From Mesorhizobium denitrificans (GTDB lineage Bacteria; Pseudomonadota; Alphaproteobacteria; Rhizobiales; Rhizobiaceae), in the NCBI RefSeq assembly GCF_003403035.1, contig NZ_QURN01000020.1, positions 1 to 50,469 on the forward strand: a stretch of DNA of 50,469 nucleotides, written 5' to 3'. Of this stretch, positions 32,376 to 41,558 are shown one piece after another (position 1 is the first letter of the stretch; every line of letters starts with the position of its first letter). A model generated the notes under the pieces. It saw only the letters and a list, made by a program, of their open reading frames with translations, was not told the origin of the DNA and did no database searches. A program made the position numbers and the translations under genes.

Positions 32376-33767
32376 ATGCATGGGGCACAGTTGGATGCTA
32401 TCGAGCGAGAAGCGGATACCCGCCGGCATCTTTTGTCGCCGGCTGAGGAAATGGCAAAACTCGGTGAAGAAAGCCGGCCTCTGCTTGCTTATGGCGAAGG
32501 CATCTACGTGGTCGACACGCGCGGCCGGCGGCTGATCGACGGCCCTGCCGGCATGTGGTGTACCCAGGTCGGCTATGCGCGCCAGGAGATTGCCGATGCC
32601 ATTGCGGCTCAGGCAATGAAGCTCTCCTACAACTCGCCCTGGTACACGACGAATTCGCCAGCGGCCGAGCTCGCCGCCCGCATCGCAGAAATGACGCCGG
32701 GCGATCTTAATCGCATCTTCTTCACCACTGGCGGTTCGACCGCTGTGGATTCGGCACTGAGGTTCACGGAATTCTACAACAATGTCCTCGGCCGACCCGA
32801 CAAGAAGCGGATCATCGTTCGCAAGGACGGCTATCACGGCAGCACCAACCTGACAGCCGCCTGTTCAGGTCGCGCCGGCAATTGGCCGAATTTCGATATC
32901 GAGCAGGATCGCATCGTCTTCATCTCCAGTCCCAACATGCGGCTGGCCGACGGAAAATCGGAAACCGAGTTCCTGGATCATCTGGTCGCCGAATTCCAGC
33001 AGACGCTTGAGGAACTGGGTGCCGACACCGTCGCTGCCTTCCTGGCCGAACCGCTGCTGGCCTCCGGTGGCGTCATCATCCCACCGAAGGGGTATCACGC
33101 CCGGATCAAGGCGCTCTGCGAGCAACATGACATCGTCTATATCTCCGACGAGGTCGTTACCGCCTTCGGCCGTTGCGGCGAATGGTTCGCCTCCGAAAAG
33201 ATGTTCGGCGTCGTGCCCGACATTATCACCTTTGCCAAGGGCGTTACGTCGGGCTATGTGCCGCTGGGCGGCCTTGCCATCTCGGAAAAGCTTCTGGCGC
33301 GGGTTAGCGGCGAGAATGCCAAGGGCAGCTATTTCACCAATGGCTATACCTATACCGGCCATCCCGTGAGCTGCGCCGCGGCGTTGGCGAATATCGCGAT
33401 CATGGAAAAGAGCAACCTGCTCGATCATGTACGCGCGATGTCGGAACATTTCGCCGCCGGTCTGCGCTCGCTAGCCGACCTGCCGCTGGTCGCCGATGTC
33501 AGGTCGAACGGACTGGTGGGCTGTGTCGAATGCCTTGCCGACAAGACGCATGTCGTGGCCGACGATTTCGACCGCAAGATCGGGGCGCGGATCGATGCGA
33601 TCTGCTTCGATCTCGGGCTGATCGTCCGGCCGATCGGTCATATGTGCGTGCTGTCGCCGCCTCTGATCATCACACGCGAGGAGATCGACCGCATGATCTC
33701 CATCCTGCGCCAGGGCATCCTGCAGGCCGCCGACGAGCTGGCACGCGGCGACATCAGCCAAATCTGA
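32376..33767 (+). CDS. Class III pyridoxal-phosphate aminotransferase
   Basis: 463 aa from the ATG at 32376, with AAGGGTGG upstream; the frame is open to 32256, but that start would overlap the promoter. Fold-type I features: GMWCTQVGYARQEIADAI, the PLP phosphate loop FFTTGGSTAVDSALR, YISDEVVTAFGRCGEWF and the PLP-binding Lys288 (DIITFAKGVTSGYVPLGG). It resembles omega-amino-acid/diamine:pyruvate transaminases, which turn a primary amine into an aldehyde. The next gene is an aldehyde dehydrogenase, 27 bp away, consistent with consecutive steps. Substrate unknown. Confidence 0.92.
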   Translation: MHGAQLDAIEREADTRRHLLSPAEEMAKLGEESRPLLAYGEGIYVVDTRGRRLIDGPAGMWCTQVGYARQEIADAIAAQAMKLSYNSPWYTTNSPAAELAARIAEMTPGDLNRIFFTTGGSTAVDSALRFTEFYNNVLGRPDKKRIIVRKDGYHGSTNLTAACSGRAGNWPNFDIEQDRIVFISSPNMRLADGKSETEFLDHLVAEFQQTLEELGADTVAAFLAEPLLASGGVIIPPKGYHARIKALCEQHDIVYISDEVVTAFGRCGEWFASEKMFGVVPDIITFAKGVTSGYVPLGGLAISEKLLARVSGENAKGSYFTNGYTYTGHPVSCAAALANIAIMEKSNLLDHVRAMSEHFAAGLRSLADLPLVADVRSNGLVGCVECLADKTHVVADDFDRKIGARIDAICFDLGLIVRPIGHMCVLSPPLIITREEIDRMISILRQGILQAADELARGDISQI

Positions 33768-33794
33768 CACGAAACACCACAATGGAGACTGGGA

Positions 33795-35285
33795 ATGACC
33801 ATCCAGACCACCAACTGGCATGACAGGGCAAAAAGCGTGACGCTGCCGTCGCGCCCCTTCATCGACGGCGCCTATGTCGATGCGCGCACGAACGAGACCT
33901 TCGACTGCATTTTCCCGGGCGATGGCCGGCTTCTTGTGAAGGTCGCATCCTGCGGCCAGGACGATGTCGATGCGGCCGTGAAGTCCGGACGCGCGGCTTT
34001 CGAATCCGGCGCCTGGTCGCGCATGCCGCCGATCGAACGTAAGCGAATTCTGATGCGGTTTTCCGAGCTGATCCTTGCCAATCGCGACGAGCTTGCCTTG
34101 CTGGAAACGCTCAATGTCGGCAAGCCGATCGCCAACAGTTACAATGGCGATGTCCCGAGCGCTGCCAATTGTATCGCCTGGTACGCCGAGGCCATCGACA
34201 AGGTCTATGGCGAGGTCGCCGCCACCAGTCATGACATGACGACGCTGATCGTCCGCGAACCCCTCGGCGTCGTCGCCGCCGTCGTGCCCTGGAACTATCC
34301 GCTGTCGATGGCGGCCTGGAAGCTCGGTCCGGCGCTGGCGACCGGCAATTCCGTCGTGCTCAAGCCGGCAGAACAATCGCCCTTCACCGCGCTGAAGATT
34401 GCCGAACTGGCCATCGAGGCCGGCATTCCCAGGGGTGTGCTCAATGTCGTGCCCGGGCTGGGCCACATTGCCGGCAAGGCGCTCGGCCTGCACATGGATG
34501 TCGATTGTGTCGGCTTCACCGGTTCGACCGAGGTCGGCGGCTACTTCATGCAGTATTCCGGCCAGTCCAACATCAAGCGTATCGGGCTCGAGCTCGGTGG
34601 CAAGTCGCCACAGGTCGTGCTGGCCGATTGCGACGATCTCGATTTCGCGGCCCAGACCATCGCCGCCGGCATCTTCGGCAATTCCGGCCAGGTCTGCAAT
34701 GCAGGCTCGCGCCTGATCGTCGAGGACAAGATCAAGGACAAGCTGCTCGAAAAGATTATGGCGCATGCCACGGCCCTGACACCGGGCGACCCGCTCAGCC
34801 CCGAGACGAAGCTCGGCTCGATCGTCACCGAAGAGCAGATGATGCGCGTCCTCGGCTATATCGATGCCGGTCGTGCCGATGGCGCGAAGGTCGTCGCCGG
34901 CGGGCGCCGTGTGCGCAGCGAGACCGGTGGCTTCTTCATCGAGCCGACGGTGTTCGATTCCGTCGCCAACAATATGAGGATCGCCCAGGAGGAGATCTTC
35001 GGGCCGGTGCTGTCCACCATCACAGTGCGAGATTTCGATGAGGCGATGACCGTGGCCAACGACACGATCTACGGCCTGGCCGCCGGCGTCTGGACCGGTA
35101 GCGTCAAGAATGCGCATCGCGCCGCCAAGACCATCAAGGCCGGTGTCGTCTGGGTCAATTGTTTCGATCGCGGCCTGTTCTCGGTGCCGTTCGGCGGCTT
35201 CAAGCAATCCGGCTTCGGTCGCGACAAGTCGTTGCATGCAATGGACAAATATTCCGACCTGAAGGCGATCTGGTTCGCACATTGA
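33795..35285 (+). CDS. NAD(P)-dependent aldehyde dehydrogenase
   Basis: 496 aa, full length. Motifs: PWNYPLSMAAWKLGPAL, FTGSTEVGG (nucleotide binding), catalytic Glu266 (LELGGKSPQVV) and Cys301 (GNSGQVCNAGSR), and IAQEEIFGPVL. Closest in type to gamma-aminobutyraldehyde or betaine-aldehyde dehydrogenases of amine catabolism. It should oxidise the aldehyde formed by the aminotransferase encoded before it, giving a carboxylic acid for the CoA ligase encoded after it. Confidence 0.94.
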   Translation: MTIQTTNWHDRAKSVTLPSRPFIDGAYVDARTNETFDCIFPGDGRLLVKVASCGQDDVDAAVKSGRAAFESGAWSRMPPIERKRILMRFSELILANRDELALLETLNVGKPIANSYNGDVPSAANCIAWYAEAIDKVYGEVAATSHDMTTLIVREPLGVVAAVVPWNYPLSMAAWKLGPALATGNSVVLKPAEQSPFTALKIAELAIEAGIPRGVLNVVPGLGHIAGKALGLHMDVDCVGFTGSTEVGGYFMQYSGQSNIKRIGLELGGKSPQVVLADCDDLDFAAQTIAAGIFGNSGQVCNAGSRLIVEDKIKDKLLEKIMAHATALTPGDPLSPETKLGSIVTEEQMMRVLGYIDAGRADGAKVVAGGRRVRSETGGFFIEPTVFDSVANNMRIAQEEIFGPVLSTITVRDFDEAMTVANDTIYGLAAGVWTGSVKNAHRAAKTIKAGVVWVNCFDRGLFSVPFGGFKQSGFGRDKSLHAMDKYSDLKAIWFAH

Positions 35286-35293
35286 CATCGACG

Positions 35294-35313
35294 GCCTCCC
35301 GGCGACGGGAGGC
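35294..35313 (+). repeat. Intercistronic hairpin
   Basis: GCCTCCC-GGCGAC-GGGAGGC, a 7-bp perfect stem with a 6-base loop in the 58-bp gap between aldehyde dehydrogenase and ligase genes. No T-run, so more likely an RNA stability or processing element than a terminator. Confidence 0.5.
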
Positions 35314-35343
35314 TGTCTCCACGGCGAGCATGACGGGAATTCA

Positions 35344-36999
35344 ATGATGGGCAAGAGGCAAGAAGTTCTGGCGGCTCCGGTACCCGCCTATGCGGAGCGG
35401 CGGCGCCGGATCGAGGCCGAACCGCTGCCGGCCAATATCGGCGCGCTGATCGACGCGGCCGCGGACGAGGCTGGCGACGCCCTGCTCTGGGACTTCTTTG
35501 AATCCGGCGAAACCATCACCTATTCCGAAATGCGGCGGACCGTGAACGGGCTTGCGACACGGCTGGTGGCCCTCGGCATCACCAAGGGCACGCATATAGG
35601 CGTCATGCTGCCCAATATCGCCGCCCTGCCGCTGACCTGGCTGGCGATCGGCCGGATCGGCGCAGTCATGGTGCCGATCAATGTCAGCTATCGCGAGCGC
35701 GAACTGGCGCATGTCGTCAGCAGCGCCGACGTGACCTGGCTCGTGGCTCACGAGGACTGCCTGCCGGTGATCGATGCGGCACGCGCCCACGGGCAGATTT
35801 CGATTTCGCCATCGCGGGTCATCGTCGTGGGCGACGCCGATGACGAAATGATTGCCTGGAAGGACCTCGCTTCCGACCCGCGCGACACGTTCGCGGCCCC
35901 GGCGCCGGTCGGCCATGACGACCTGCTCAACATTCAGTTCACCTCCGGCACCAGCGGCTTTCCCAAGGGCTGTATTCTAACCCAGCGCTACTGGATCAGC
36001 GCGGGCAAGGTCAACGCCTTCCGCGACGGCCGCCGCTATCGTCGAATCCTGGCATCGACTCCGTTCTTCTATATGGATCCGCAATGGCTGCTGCTGATGA
36101 CCATTTATCATCGCGGCACGCTCTATGTCGCCGCGCGCCAGAGCACGTCGCGCTTCATGGAATGGGTACGGCGCTACCGCATCGAATTCTGCCTGCTGCC
36201 CTGGGTGCTGCACAGCCAACCCGATCACCCCGACGATCGCAACAACGAGGTCATCCGCTCCAACATCTACGGCGCGCCGCGCGACCTGCATGCCAAGCTC
36301 GAGGACCGCTACGACCTCAATGCCCGCGAAGCCTTCGGCATGACCGAACTCGGACCCACCATGTTCATGCCGATCGAGAAGAGCGAAATGGTCGGCTCAG
36401 GCTCCTGCGGCGTGCCCTGCCCGTTCCGTGACTGCAAGATCGTCGACGAGGCGGGCCAGGAACTGCCGAACGGCGAGATGGGCGAATTGCTGGTCCGCGG
36501 CCCCGGCATCATGGGCGGCTACTACAACAATCCGCAGGCCACCGAAGAGGTGTTCGCCGATGGCTGGTTCCGGACCGGCGACCTGTTCCGCAAGGATGAG
36601 GACGGCAATTTTTTCATCGTCGGCCGAAAGAAGGACATGATCCGGCGCAGCGCCGAAAACATCGCGGCCCGCGAGGTGGAGTCGGTCCTCAATGCCGTGT
36701 CCTCAGTGGCCGAGGTTGCGGTGATCGGCGTGCCGGACCCCCTGCGGGGCGAAGAGGTCAAGGCCTATATCAAGCTGAAGGATGGCTTCGACCGCTCGGA
36801 CGCCACGCTCGGCGCTATCATCGACGAGGCCCGCAAGGGTCTGGCGCCGTTCAAGGTGCCGCGCTTCTACACATTCGTCGACGATTTCCCCCGTACTGTC
36901 TCGCTGAAGATTGCCAAGCCGCAGATTTCCGCCGGCATTTCCGATCTCAGGGCGGGCAGTTTCGATCGCGTTGAAAACCGTTGGATCCAGGAAGGCTGA
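35344..36999 (+). CDS. AMP-forming acyl-CoA synthetase, CaiC-like
   Basis: 551 aa of the ANL superfamily. The phosphate loop is NIQFTSGTSGFPKGCI, the adenine-binding segment EAFGMTELGP, the hinge region WFRTGDLFRKDEDGNFFIVGRKKDMIRRSAENI, and the catalytic C-terminal Lys lies in FPRTVSLKIAK. The enzyme activates an acid to its CoA thioester with ATP, releasing AMP. Substrate type cannot be fixed; similarity in style is to crotonobetaine/carnitine and medium-chain acid ligases. It lies between the aldehyde dehydrogenase and a flavoprotein, 1 bp from the latter. Confidence 0.9.
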   Translation: MMGKRQEVLAAPVPAYAERRRRIEAEPLPANIGALIDAAADEAGDALLWDFFESGETITYSEMRRTVNGLATRLVALGITKGTHIGVMLPNIAALPLTWLAIGRIGAVMVPINVSYRERELAHVVSSADVTWLVAHEDCLPVIDAARAHGQISISPSRVIVVGDADDEMIAWKDLASDPRDTFAAPAPVGHDDLLNIQFTSGTSGFPKGCILTQRYWISAGKVNAFRDGRRYRRILASTPFFYMDPQWLLLMTIYHRGTLYVAARQSTSRFMEWVRRYRIEFCLLPWVLHSQPDHPDDRNNEVIRSNIYGAPRDLHAKLEDRYDLNAREAFGMTELGPTMFMPIEKSEMVGSGSCGVPCPFRDCKIVDEAGQELPNGEMGELLVRGPGIMGGYYNNPQATEEVFADGWFRTGDLFRKDEDGNFFIVGRKKDMIRRSAENIAAREVESVLNAVSSVAEVAVIGVPDPLRGEEVKAYIKLKDGFDRSDATLGAIIDEARKGLAPFKVPRFYTFVDDFPRTVSLKIAKPQISAGISDLRAGSFDRVENRWIQEG

Positions 37000-37000
37000 A

Positions 37001-38596
37001 ATGAGCAGGCAATATGATGCGATCATAGTCGGCGGTGGCCATAACGGCCTGGTCTGCGGTGCCTACTTGGCGCGCGCCGGCGTCAAGGTCTGCGTACTGG
37101 AGCGCCGGTCCATGGCCGGCGGCGCGGCTGTGACCGAAGAGGTCTGGCCCGGCTACCGGGTCTCGACCGCATCTTATGTGATGGGGTTGATGCAGCCGAA
37201 GGTCATCCTCGATCTGGAACTGCAAAAATACGGCTTCGAGGTGATCCCGGCCGCGCCCATCACCTTCCCGCTGGCCGACGGCGCCTATTTCACCATGTGG
37301 GGGGATCCGGATAAGTTTCAGGCCGAAATCGCACGGTTCTCGGCCAGGGATGCGGCCGCCTATCCGGCTTATCGCGCGCATATGCTGAAGCTTGCGCCAT
37401 TCATGAAACAACTCATCTTCGAAATTCCGGTCGATCCCGGCAGCGGCAAGTTCGGCGACGTCAGGCGTCTGGCCGCATTCGCCTGGCGGTTCCGCAAGGT
37501 CGGCGCCCAGTTCTACGATATCTACAATCTGCTGACGCTCAGCGCCTACGACTATCTCAGCCGCTGGTTCGAATCCGACGAGGTCAAGCTCGTCATGGGC
37601 TTCTTCGCTGGCGGCGGCGGGGCGAATTCCAGCCTCAAGACACCTGGCTCGGCCTATATGCTGGCGCGCGGCATCGTACGCGACAATACCACTGCCGCCG
37701 GCCCGTCGGGCTTCATGAAGGGTGGCATGGGGGCAATCTCCGAGGCTATCCGCCTTTCCGGGGAGGCACATGGCATGGAGGTGCGCACGGACGCGGAAGT
37801 GGCCGAGATCCTCACCACCAACGGCGCTGCACGCGGCGTGCGCCTCGCATCCGGCGAAGAGATCGGCGCCAAGATCGTCATCGCCAATGCGAACGCAAAA
37901 ACGACCTTCCTCAAGCTGGTCGATGGAAAGGGACTGCCCGAAGGATTCCTGCGCGACATTCGTTCGATCCGCTGTGAATCGACGGTTTTCCGCGTCAATC
38001 TGGCTCTGGACGGCCTGCCCGATTGCCCATCCTTCCGGCCCGAGATCACCGGTTTCCACTATCCGATCCAACTGACCATCGCGCCAAGCATCGATTATAT
38101 GGAAGACGCCCATGCCCAGTCCCGCCGCGGCCAGATGTCGGACAACCCGTTCCTGATCATCAAGGTGCCGACGCTCGCCGATCCGTCCATGGCGCCCGAA
38201 GGCAAGCATGTGCTGAGCATTTTCGGCGGTCATGCGCCCTATACTCTGCGTGAGGGCACCTGGGACGAGCGGCGTGACGAGCTCTATGCCAATGTGCTTC
38301 GCATTCTGGAGGGCTATTTCCCCAATATCCGCAAGCACATCCTGCATTCCCAAGTGCTGACGCCGCTCGACCTCGAGCGAATTTTTGACCTGCCGAATGG
38401 CCATGTCCATCATGGCGAGATCAGCGCTGACCAGATGTTCTTCCGCCGCCCGGCAGCGCAGTTCGGCGATTATCGCAGCCCGATCGCCCGGCTCTATCAA
38501 TGCGGCGCGTCCACCCATCCCGGCGGCGGCGTCACCGGGATGCCGGGCTACAATGCCGCGAGGGTGATCCTTGGCGACAGAAAACGTTGGGCATGA
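37001..38596 (+). CDS. Phytoene-desaturase-like FAD oxidoreductase
   Basis: 531 aa from the ATG at 37001, one base after the ligase stop. N-terminal dinucleotide-binding motif YDAIIVGGGHNGLVCGAYLARAG and second FAD motif LERRSMAGGAAVTEEVWPG, and the C-terminal FAD contact near YQCGASTHPGGGVTGMPGYN. This is the PYROXD2/CrtI-like family, whose bacterial members oxidise or desaturate varied substrates; true carotenoid enzymes are unlikely here since no other carotenoid genes are near. It overlaps the following gene by 4 bp (ATGA). Confidence 0.88.
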   Translation: MSRQYDAIIVGGGHNGLVCGAYLARAGVKVCVLERRSMAGGAAVTEEVWPGYRVSTASYVMGLMQPKVILDLELQKYGFEVIPAAPITFPLADGAYFTMWGDPDKFQAEIARFSARDAAAYPAYRAHMLKLAPFMKQLIFEIPVDPGSGKFGDVRRLAAFAWRFRKVGAQFYDIYNLLTLSAYDYLSRWFESDEVKLVMGFFAGGGGANSSLKTPGSAYMLARGIVRDNTTAAGPSGFMKGGMGAISEAIRLSGEAHGMEVRTDAEVAEILTTNGAARGVRLASGEEIGAKIVIANANAKTTFLKLVDGKGLPEGFLRDIRSIRCESTVFRVNLALDGLPDCPSFRPEITGFHYPIQLTIAPSIDYMEDAHAQSRRGQMSDNPFLIIKVPTLADPSMAPEGKHVLSIFGGHAPYTLREGTWDERRDELYANVLRILEGYFPNIRKHILHSQVLTPLDLERIFDLPNGHVHHGEISADQMFFRRPAAQFGDYRSPIARLYQCGASTHPGGGVTGMPGYNAARVILGDRKRWA

Positions 38597-39462
38597 CCAT
38601 GCTGATCGATTTTTCCAGCCGCCCGCCGGCACCGGGTTTCAATGCAGCGGCGCCGCATCTACAGAACTACCGGCGCATCTATGCCGCCAGCGAGACACGC
38701 TCGGCAGAGACCGGCGCGACGGCCGATCTCGACGCCTATCTTTCCCTCTACGAAGAGATTGGCGCCCGGCATGTGGTGCTCAAGGCCCGCGACGTCGAGA
38801 CCACCTTCGGCTTCAAGATCGCCAATGAAACCGTCGCCGATTTCTGCAAGGCCCAAGGTCCACGCTATCTCGGGTTTGCCGGTGTCGATCCGCACAAGGG
38901 TGCTGCGGCGGTGGCAGAATTCGACCATGCCATTCGCACGCTCGGATTGTGCGGGCTCAACATCCAGTGTTTCGAACTGAAGCTTCGGCCCAACGACCCG
39001 CTGCTGTTTCCCCTCTATGAGAAGGCACTTGAACTGGACGTGCCGGTCAACATCCATTGCGGCATCAATTTCTCGACCGCAACGCCGATGTCTTACGGGC
39101 GGCCCGAATATATCGACGAAGTCATGGTGGCCTTTCCCGGACTCAGAGTCTGCGCCTCACCGCCTGGCTGGCCCTGGGTAACGGAACTGATCGGCGTCTG
39201 CTGGCGACATCCGACGCTCCATATCGGTGTGCTCGCCGTGCGGCCGAAACTGCTGGCCAAGCCGCATTCCGGCTACGAACCGCTGTTGCAATACGGACGC
39301 AGCATCCTCAAGGACAAGATCATCTTCGGATCCAGCTTCCCGATGATGTCGCCGGTCGATGCCATTGCGGAAATCGACGCACTTGGCTTGGATGTCGCCA
39401 CCCGGCAGAAATGGCTGCATGACAACGCCGCCCGGTTCCTTAAACTTGACAGTGTAGGCTGA
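38593..39462 (+). CDS. Amidohydrolase-2-like protein lacking metal motifs
   Basis: 289 aa from the ATG at 38593 (MTMLIDFSSRPPAPGFNAAA), overlapping the flavoprotein stop. The fold resembles PF04909 TIM-barrel hydrolases/decarboxylases (YLGFAGVDPHKGAAAVAEF; LDVPVNIHCGINFS; ILKDKIIFGSSFPMMSP; LHDNAARFLKLD). The usual metal-binding features are altered: no N-terminal HxH, SPPGWPW where H(I/L)GxPW is common, and GSSFP in place of GSDxP. One His (NIHCG) remains. It may be a non-metal enzyme, an inactive partner or a divergent lyase. It closes the operon that starts with the aminotransferase gene. Confidence 0.75.
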   Translation: MTMLIDFSSRPPAPGFNAAAPHLQNYRRIYAASETRSAETGATADLDAYLSLYEEIGARHVVLKARDVETTFGFKIANETVADFCKAQGPRYLGFAGVDPHKGAAAVAEFDHAIRTLGLCGLNIQCFELKLRPNDPLLFPLYEKALELDVPVNIHCGINFSTATPMSYGRPEYIDEVMVAFPGLRVCASPPGWPWVTELIGVCWRHPTLHIGVLAVRPKLLAKPHSGYEPLLQYGRSILKDKIIFGSSFPMMSPVDAIAEIDALGLDVATRQKWLHDNAARFLKLDSVG

Positions 39463-39592
39463 GACGATCGTCGCAAGACATGCGACTGATTGACATTCTT
39501 CTGCCTCCGCCACAAGTAGGGGCGGGAATCTTTGCGGCAACCGCTGCAATTTTGGATCGCCTTATACACGTCACCATCGGATCTACTGCACT

Positions 39593-40234
39593 ATGGCTCG
39601 CAACGCGCTGGGAAAAACAAAGTCACGCAGCACCCAGTCTTCCACCCGCGAAGATCAGGTCGCCGAGCGTCGCCGCAGCCTGCTTGATGCAGCCGTGGCG
39701 GTGATCGCCCAAAAGGGGCTGATCGGCACGACGATCAACAGCATCGCGACGGAAGTCGAGTGTAGTTATGGCGTCGTATCGTTCCACTTCAATTCGAAGG
39801 AGGGCATCATTCTGGCCGCCCTCGATTACCTCGTCGACGATTACGACCACACGCTGATGCGCGAGACGGACAAGCCCGCCGACCGCCTGAAGAACATGAT
39901 GGAGAGTGACTTCTCCGGCAAGGTGGCCAGCGCGCGGCGCATTGCCGTGTGGGCCGCTTTCTGGGCGGAGTCGGTCCGGGTCCCAACCTACCGGGAGCGC
40001 TGCGCCGAGGTGAAGGCCCGTTATGTGGCCGTCGTCAAATCCGATATCGAAACGCTGGCCGAGGCACGCGGTCTAACGGTGGACGCACTGCAGATTTCCC
40101 AATCGCTCAATGCAATGATCGATGGCTTCTGGATCGCCAATCTCGTCAATGGCACAACCGGCGTGGCAGGCCAGACGGTGGCAAAGCAAGCCTGCCTGGC
40201 CTATTTGCGCGGCATCTTTCCCGACGATTTCTGA
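39593..40234 (+). CDS. BetI-like TetR-family regulator
   Basis: 213 aa. Helix-turn-helix near 40-60 (GTTINSIATEVECSYGVVSFHF, then SKEGIILAAL). The C-terminal domain is of the BetI type (AVWAAFWAESVRVPTYRERC, ALQISQSLNAMIDGFWI). BetI represses choline genes and responds to choline; homologues respond to other amines. It lies 130 bp after the amidohydrolase-like gene; TGATTGACA at 39487-39495 gives a half site plus -35 hexamer. It is the obvious regulator of the palindromes at 32220 and 44108. Its stop abuts the convergent flavoprotein gene's stop (TGATCA). Confidence 0.85.
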   Translation: MARNALGKTKSRSTQSSTREDQVAERRRSLLDAAVAVIAQKGLIGTTINSIATEVECSYGVVSFHFNSKEGIILAALDYLVDDYDHTLMRETDKPADRLKNMMESDFSGKVASARRIAVWAAFWAESVRVPTYRERCAEVKARYVAVVKSDIETLAEARGLTVDALQISQSLNAMIDGFWIANLVNGTTGVAGQTVAKQACLAYLRGIFPDDF

Positions 40235-41524
40235 TCACAGAGGCCCAACGCGCAATTTGCTGCGATCGGCGAGCCTCACGATGTCCATCGGCGCCGGGTC
40301 GACCGGCGGCGTGTCGTTGCGGACCAGAGCGGCCATCAACTTGCCCGCGCCCGGTCCCATTCCGAAACCGTGGCCGGAGAAGCCGGTGATGAGGTGGGCG
40401 CCGGCCACGGCGAGCTTCGAGACCACCGGAATGGCGTCCGGCGTCACGTCAATGCTACCAGCCCAGCGCTCCTCCACAGCAGTGTCCCGGAATGCCGGGA
40501 AATCCTGCGCCAGCGCCTCGAGCACATGATTTGTCAGCGGCGCATCCGGTGCCGGATCGAGCAATCTGAATTCCGGATGCATCTTGAAAATATTGCGCCA
40601 TTCGTTGAGCGAATGGCCGGTTGGTTGCAAGCGGATCCAATGTCCGTGCGCCCGCAGGGCCGGCAGGAAATCCGATAGGAACCGGAAACTGTCCGGCGTC
40701 AGTTCGGCCCGAATCCGGCCGCCACCGCCGACCGTATAGCCGCCGTCGAGTCGCTTCCTGATCGCGTAGAGACCGGCGCGCAGCGTAAGTTCGGGCAATC
40801 CGGAAAGCGGCGCTGTCCGAAAAACGGTTTCATTGACGATCAGTTGCGGCATGCGCACGCCGATCATCCGGCAGAGCTTGGTGCTCCAGGCCCCCGCCGC
40901 GATGACGACCGCCTTGCAATCGATCCGGCCCTGCGACGTCTGGACGCCCGATATGGCGCCGCCACTGGTCTCGATATCGAGCACAGTGCAGTGGCGAAGG
41001 ATTTCCGCGCCGCTGTCGACCGCGGCCTCGGCAATGGCCGGTGCGGCCAGTTTCGGCTCTGCGCGTCCGTCGTTGCGCGAGATCAGGCCACCCGTCCACT
41101 GTCGCGTGGCACCCGGTGTGAGCGCTGCGCATTCTGCCGGAGTCAGCATGTCGACCGGCTGGCCAGTGGCCTGCGCATCGGCAAAGGCCGCCAGAAGCCG
41201 CGTCATATCCGCTTCGTTGCGGGCCAGTGTAGCAATTCCGGAGAGGCGAAAGCCGGTGTCGCGGCCGATCGTCTCGTTCATCGAACGCCAGAGGTCGAGG
41301 CTCATCAGCCGCAGTTCAAGCTCGCGCGGATCGCGGCCGAAAGACCAGCACCAACCCCAGTTTCGGCCGGACTGTTCCTTGCCGATCTCGCCTTTTTCGC
41401 AGAGGATCGTGCTGACGCCATCTCTCGCCAGCCACAGCGCCGTGCAGACCCCGGCAATACCGCCGCCGATGATGACGACGTCGGCTTTTTTCCGCATCTC
41501 GTTATGGCTTGACGAGGATAGCAC
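40235..41524 (-). CDS. FAD-dependent oxidoreductase, DAO family
   Basis: 429 aa from a GTG at 41524, which has GGAG upstream; an ATG at 41497 (MRKKADVVIIGGGIAGVCTA) is the alternative. It has the N-terminal GxGxxG and FAD Glu (TILCEKGEIGKEQSGRNWGW), and the C-terminal GAHLITGFSGHGFGMGPGAGKL typical of glycine/sarcosine oxidases and PuuB-like enzymes. Members oxidise amines or amino acids, producing aldehyde or keto acid, ammonia and usually H2O2. It heads away from the regulator and is the last gene of the amidase-deacetylase-oxidase group. Confidence 0.9.
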   Translation of the reverse strand: MLSSSSHNEMRKKADVVIIGGGIAGVCTALWLARDGVSTILCEKGEIGKEQSGRNWGWCWSFGRDPRELELRLMSLDLWRSMNETIGRDTGFRLSGIATLARNEADMTRLLAAFADAQATGQPVDMLTPAECAALTPGATRQWTGGLISRNDGRAEPKLAAPAIAEAAVDSGAEILRHCTVLDIETSGGAISGVQTSQGRIDCKAVVIAAGAWSTKLCRMIGVRMPQLIVNETVFRTAPLSGLPELTLRAGLYAIRKRLDGGYTVGGGGRIRAELTPDSFRFLSDFLPALRAHGHWIRLQPTGHSLNEWRNIFKMHPEFRLLDPAPDAPLTNHVLEALAQDFPAFRDTAVEERWAGSIDVTPDAIPVVSKLAVAGAHLITGFSGHGFGMGPGAGKLMAALVRNDTPPVDPAPMDIVRLADRSKLRVGPL

Positions 41525-41558
41525 GGCATGTCTCCAAAATGGCAGTGGCGCGGCCGGG

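Noticed and set aside
33471-35354. A 627-codon minus-strand open frame
   Set aside because: It lies opposite a complete aldehyde dehydrogenase with all motifs; long antisense frames are expected in GC-rich DNA with biased third positions, and its protein is low-complexity (rich in Asp, His, Gly, Arg).
36911-38596. Carotenoid biosynthesis gene (phytoene desaturase)
   Set aside because: Fold similarity only; no crtB/crtE or related genes nearby, and the operon context is amine/acid catabolism.
36947-38632. A 561-codon minus-strand open frame
   Set aside because: Antisense to the CrtI-like flavoprotein; no recognisable motif.
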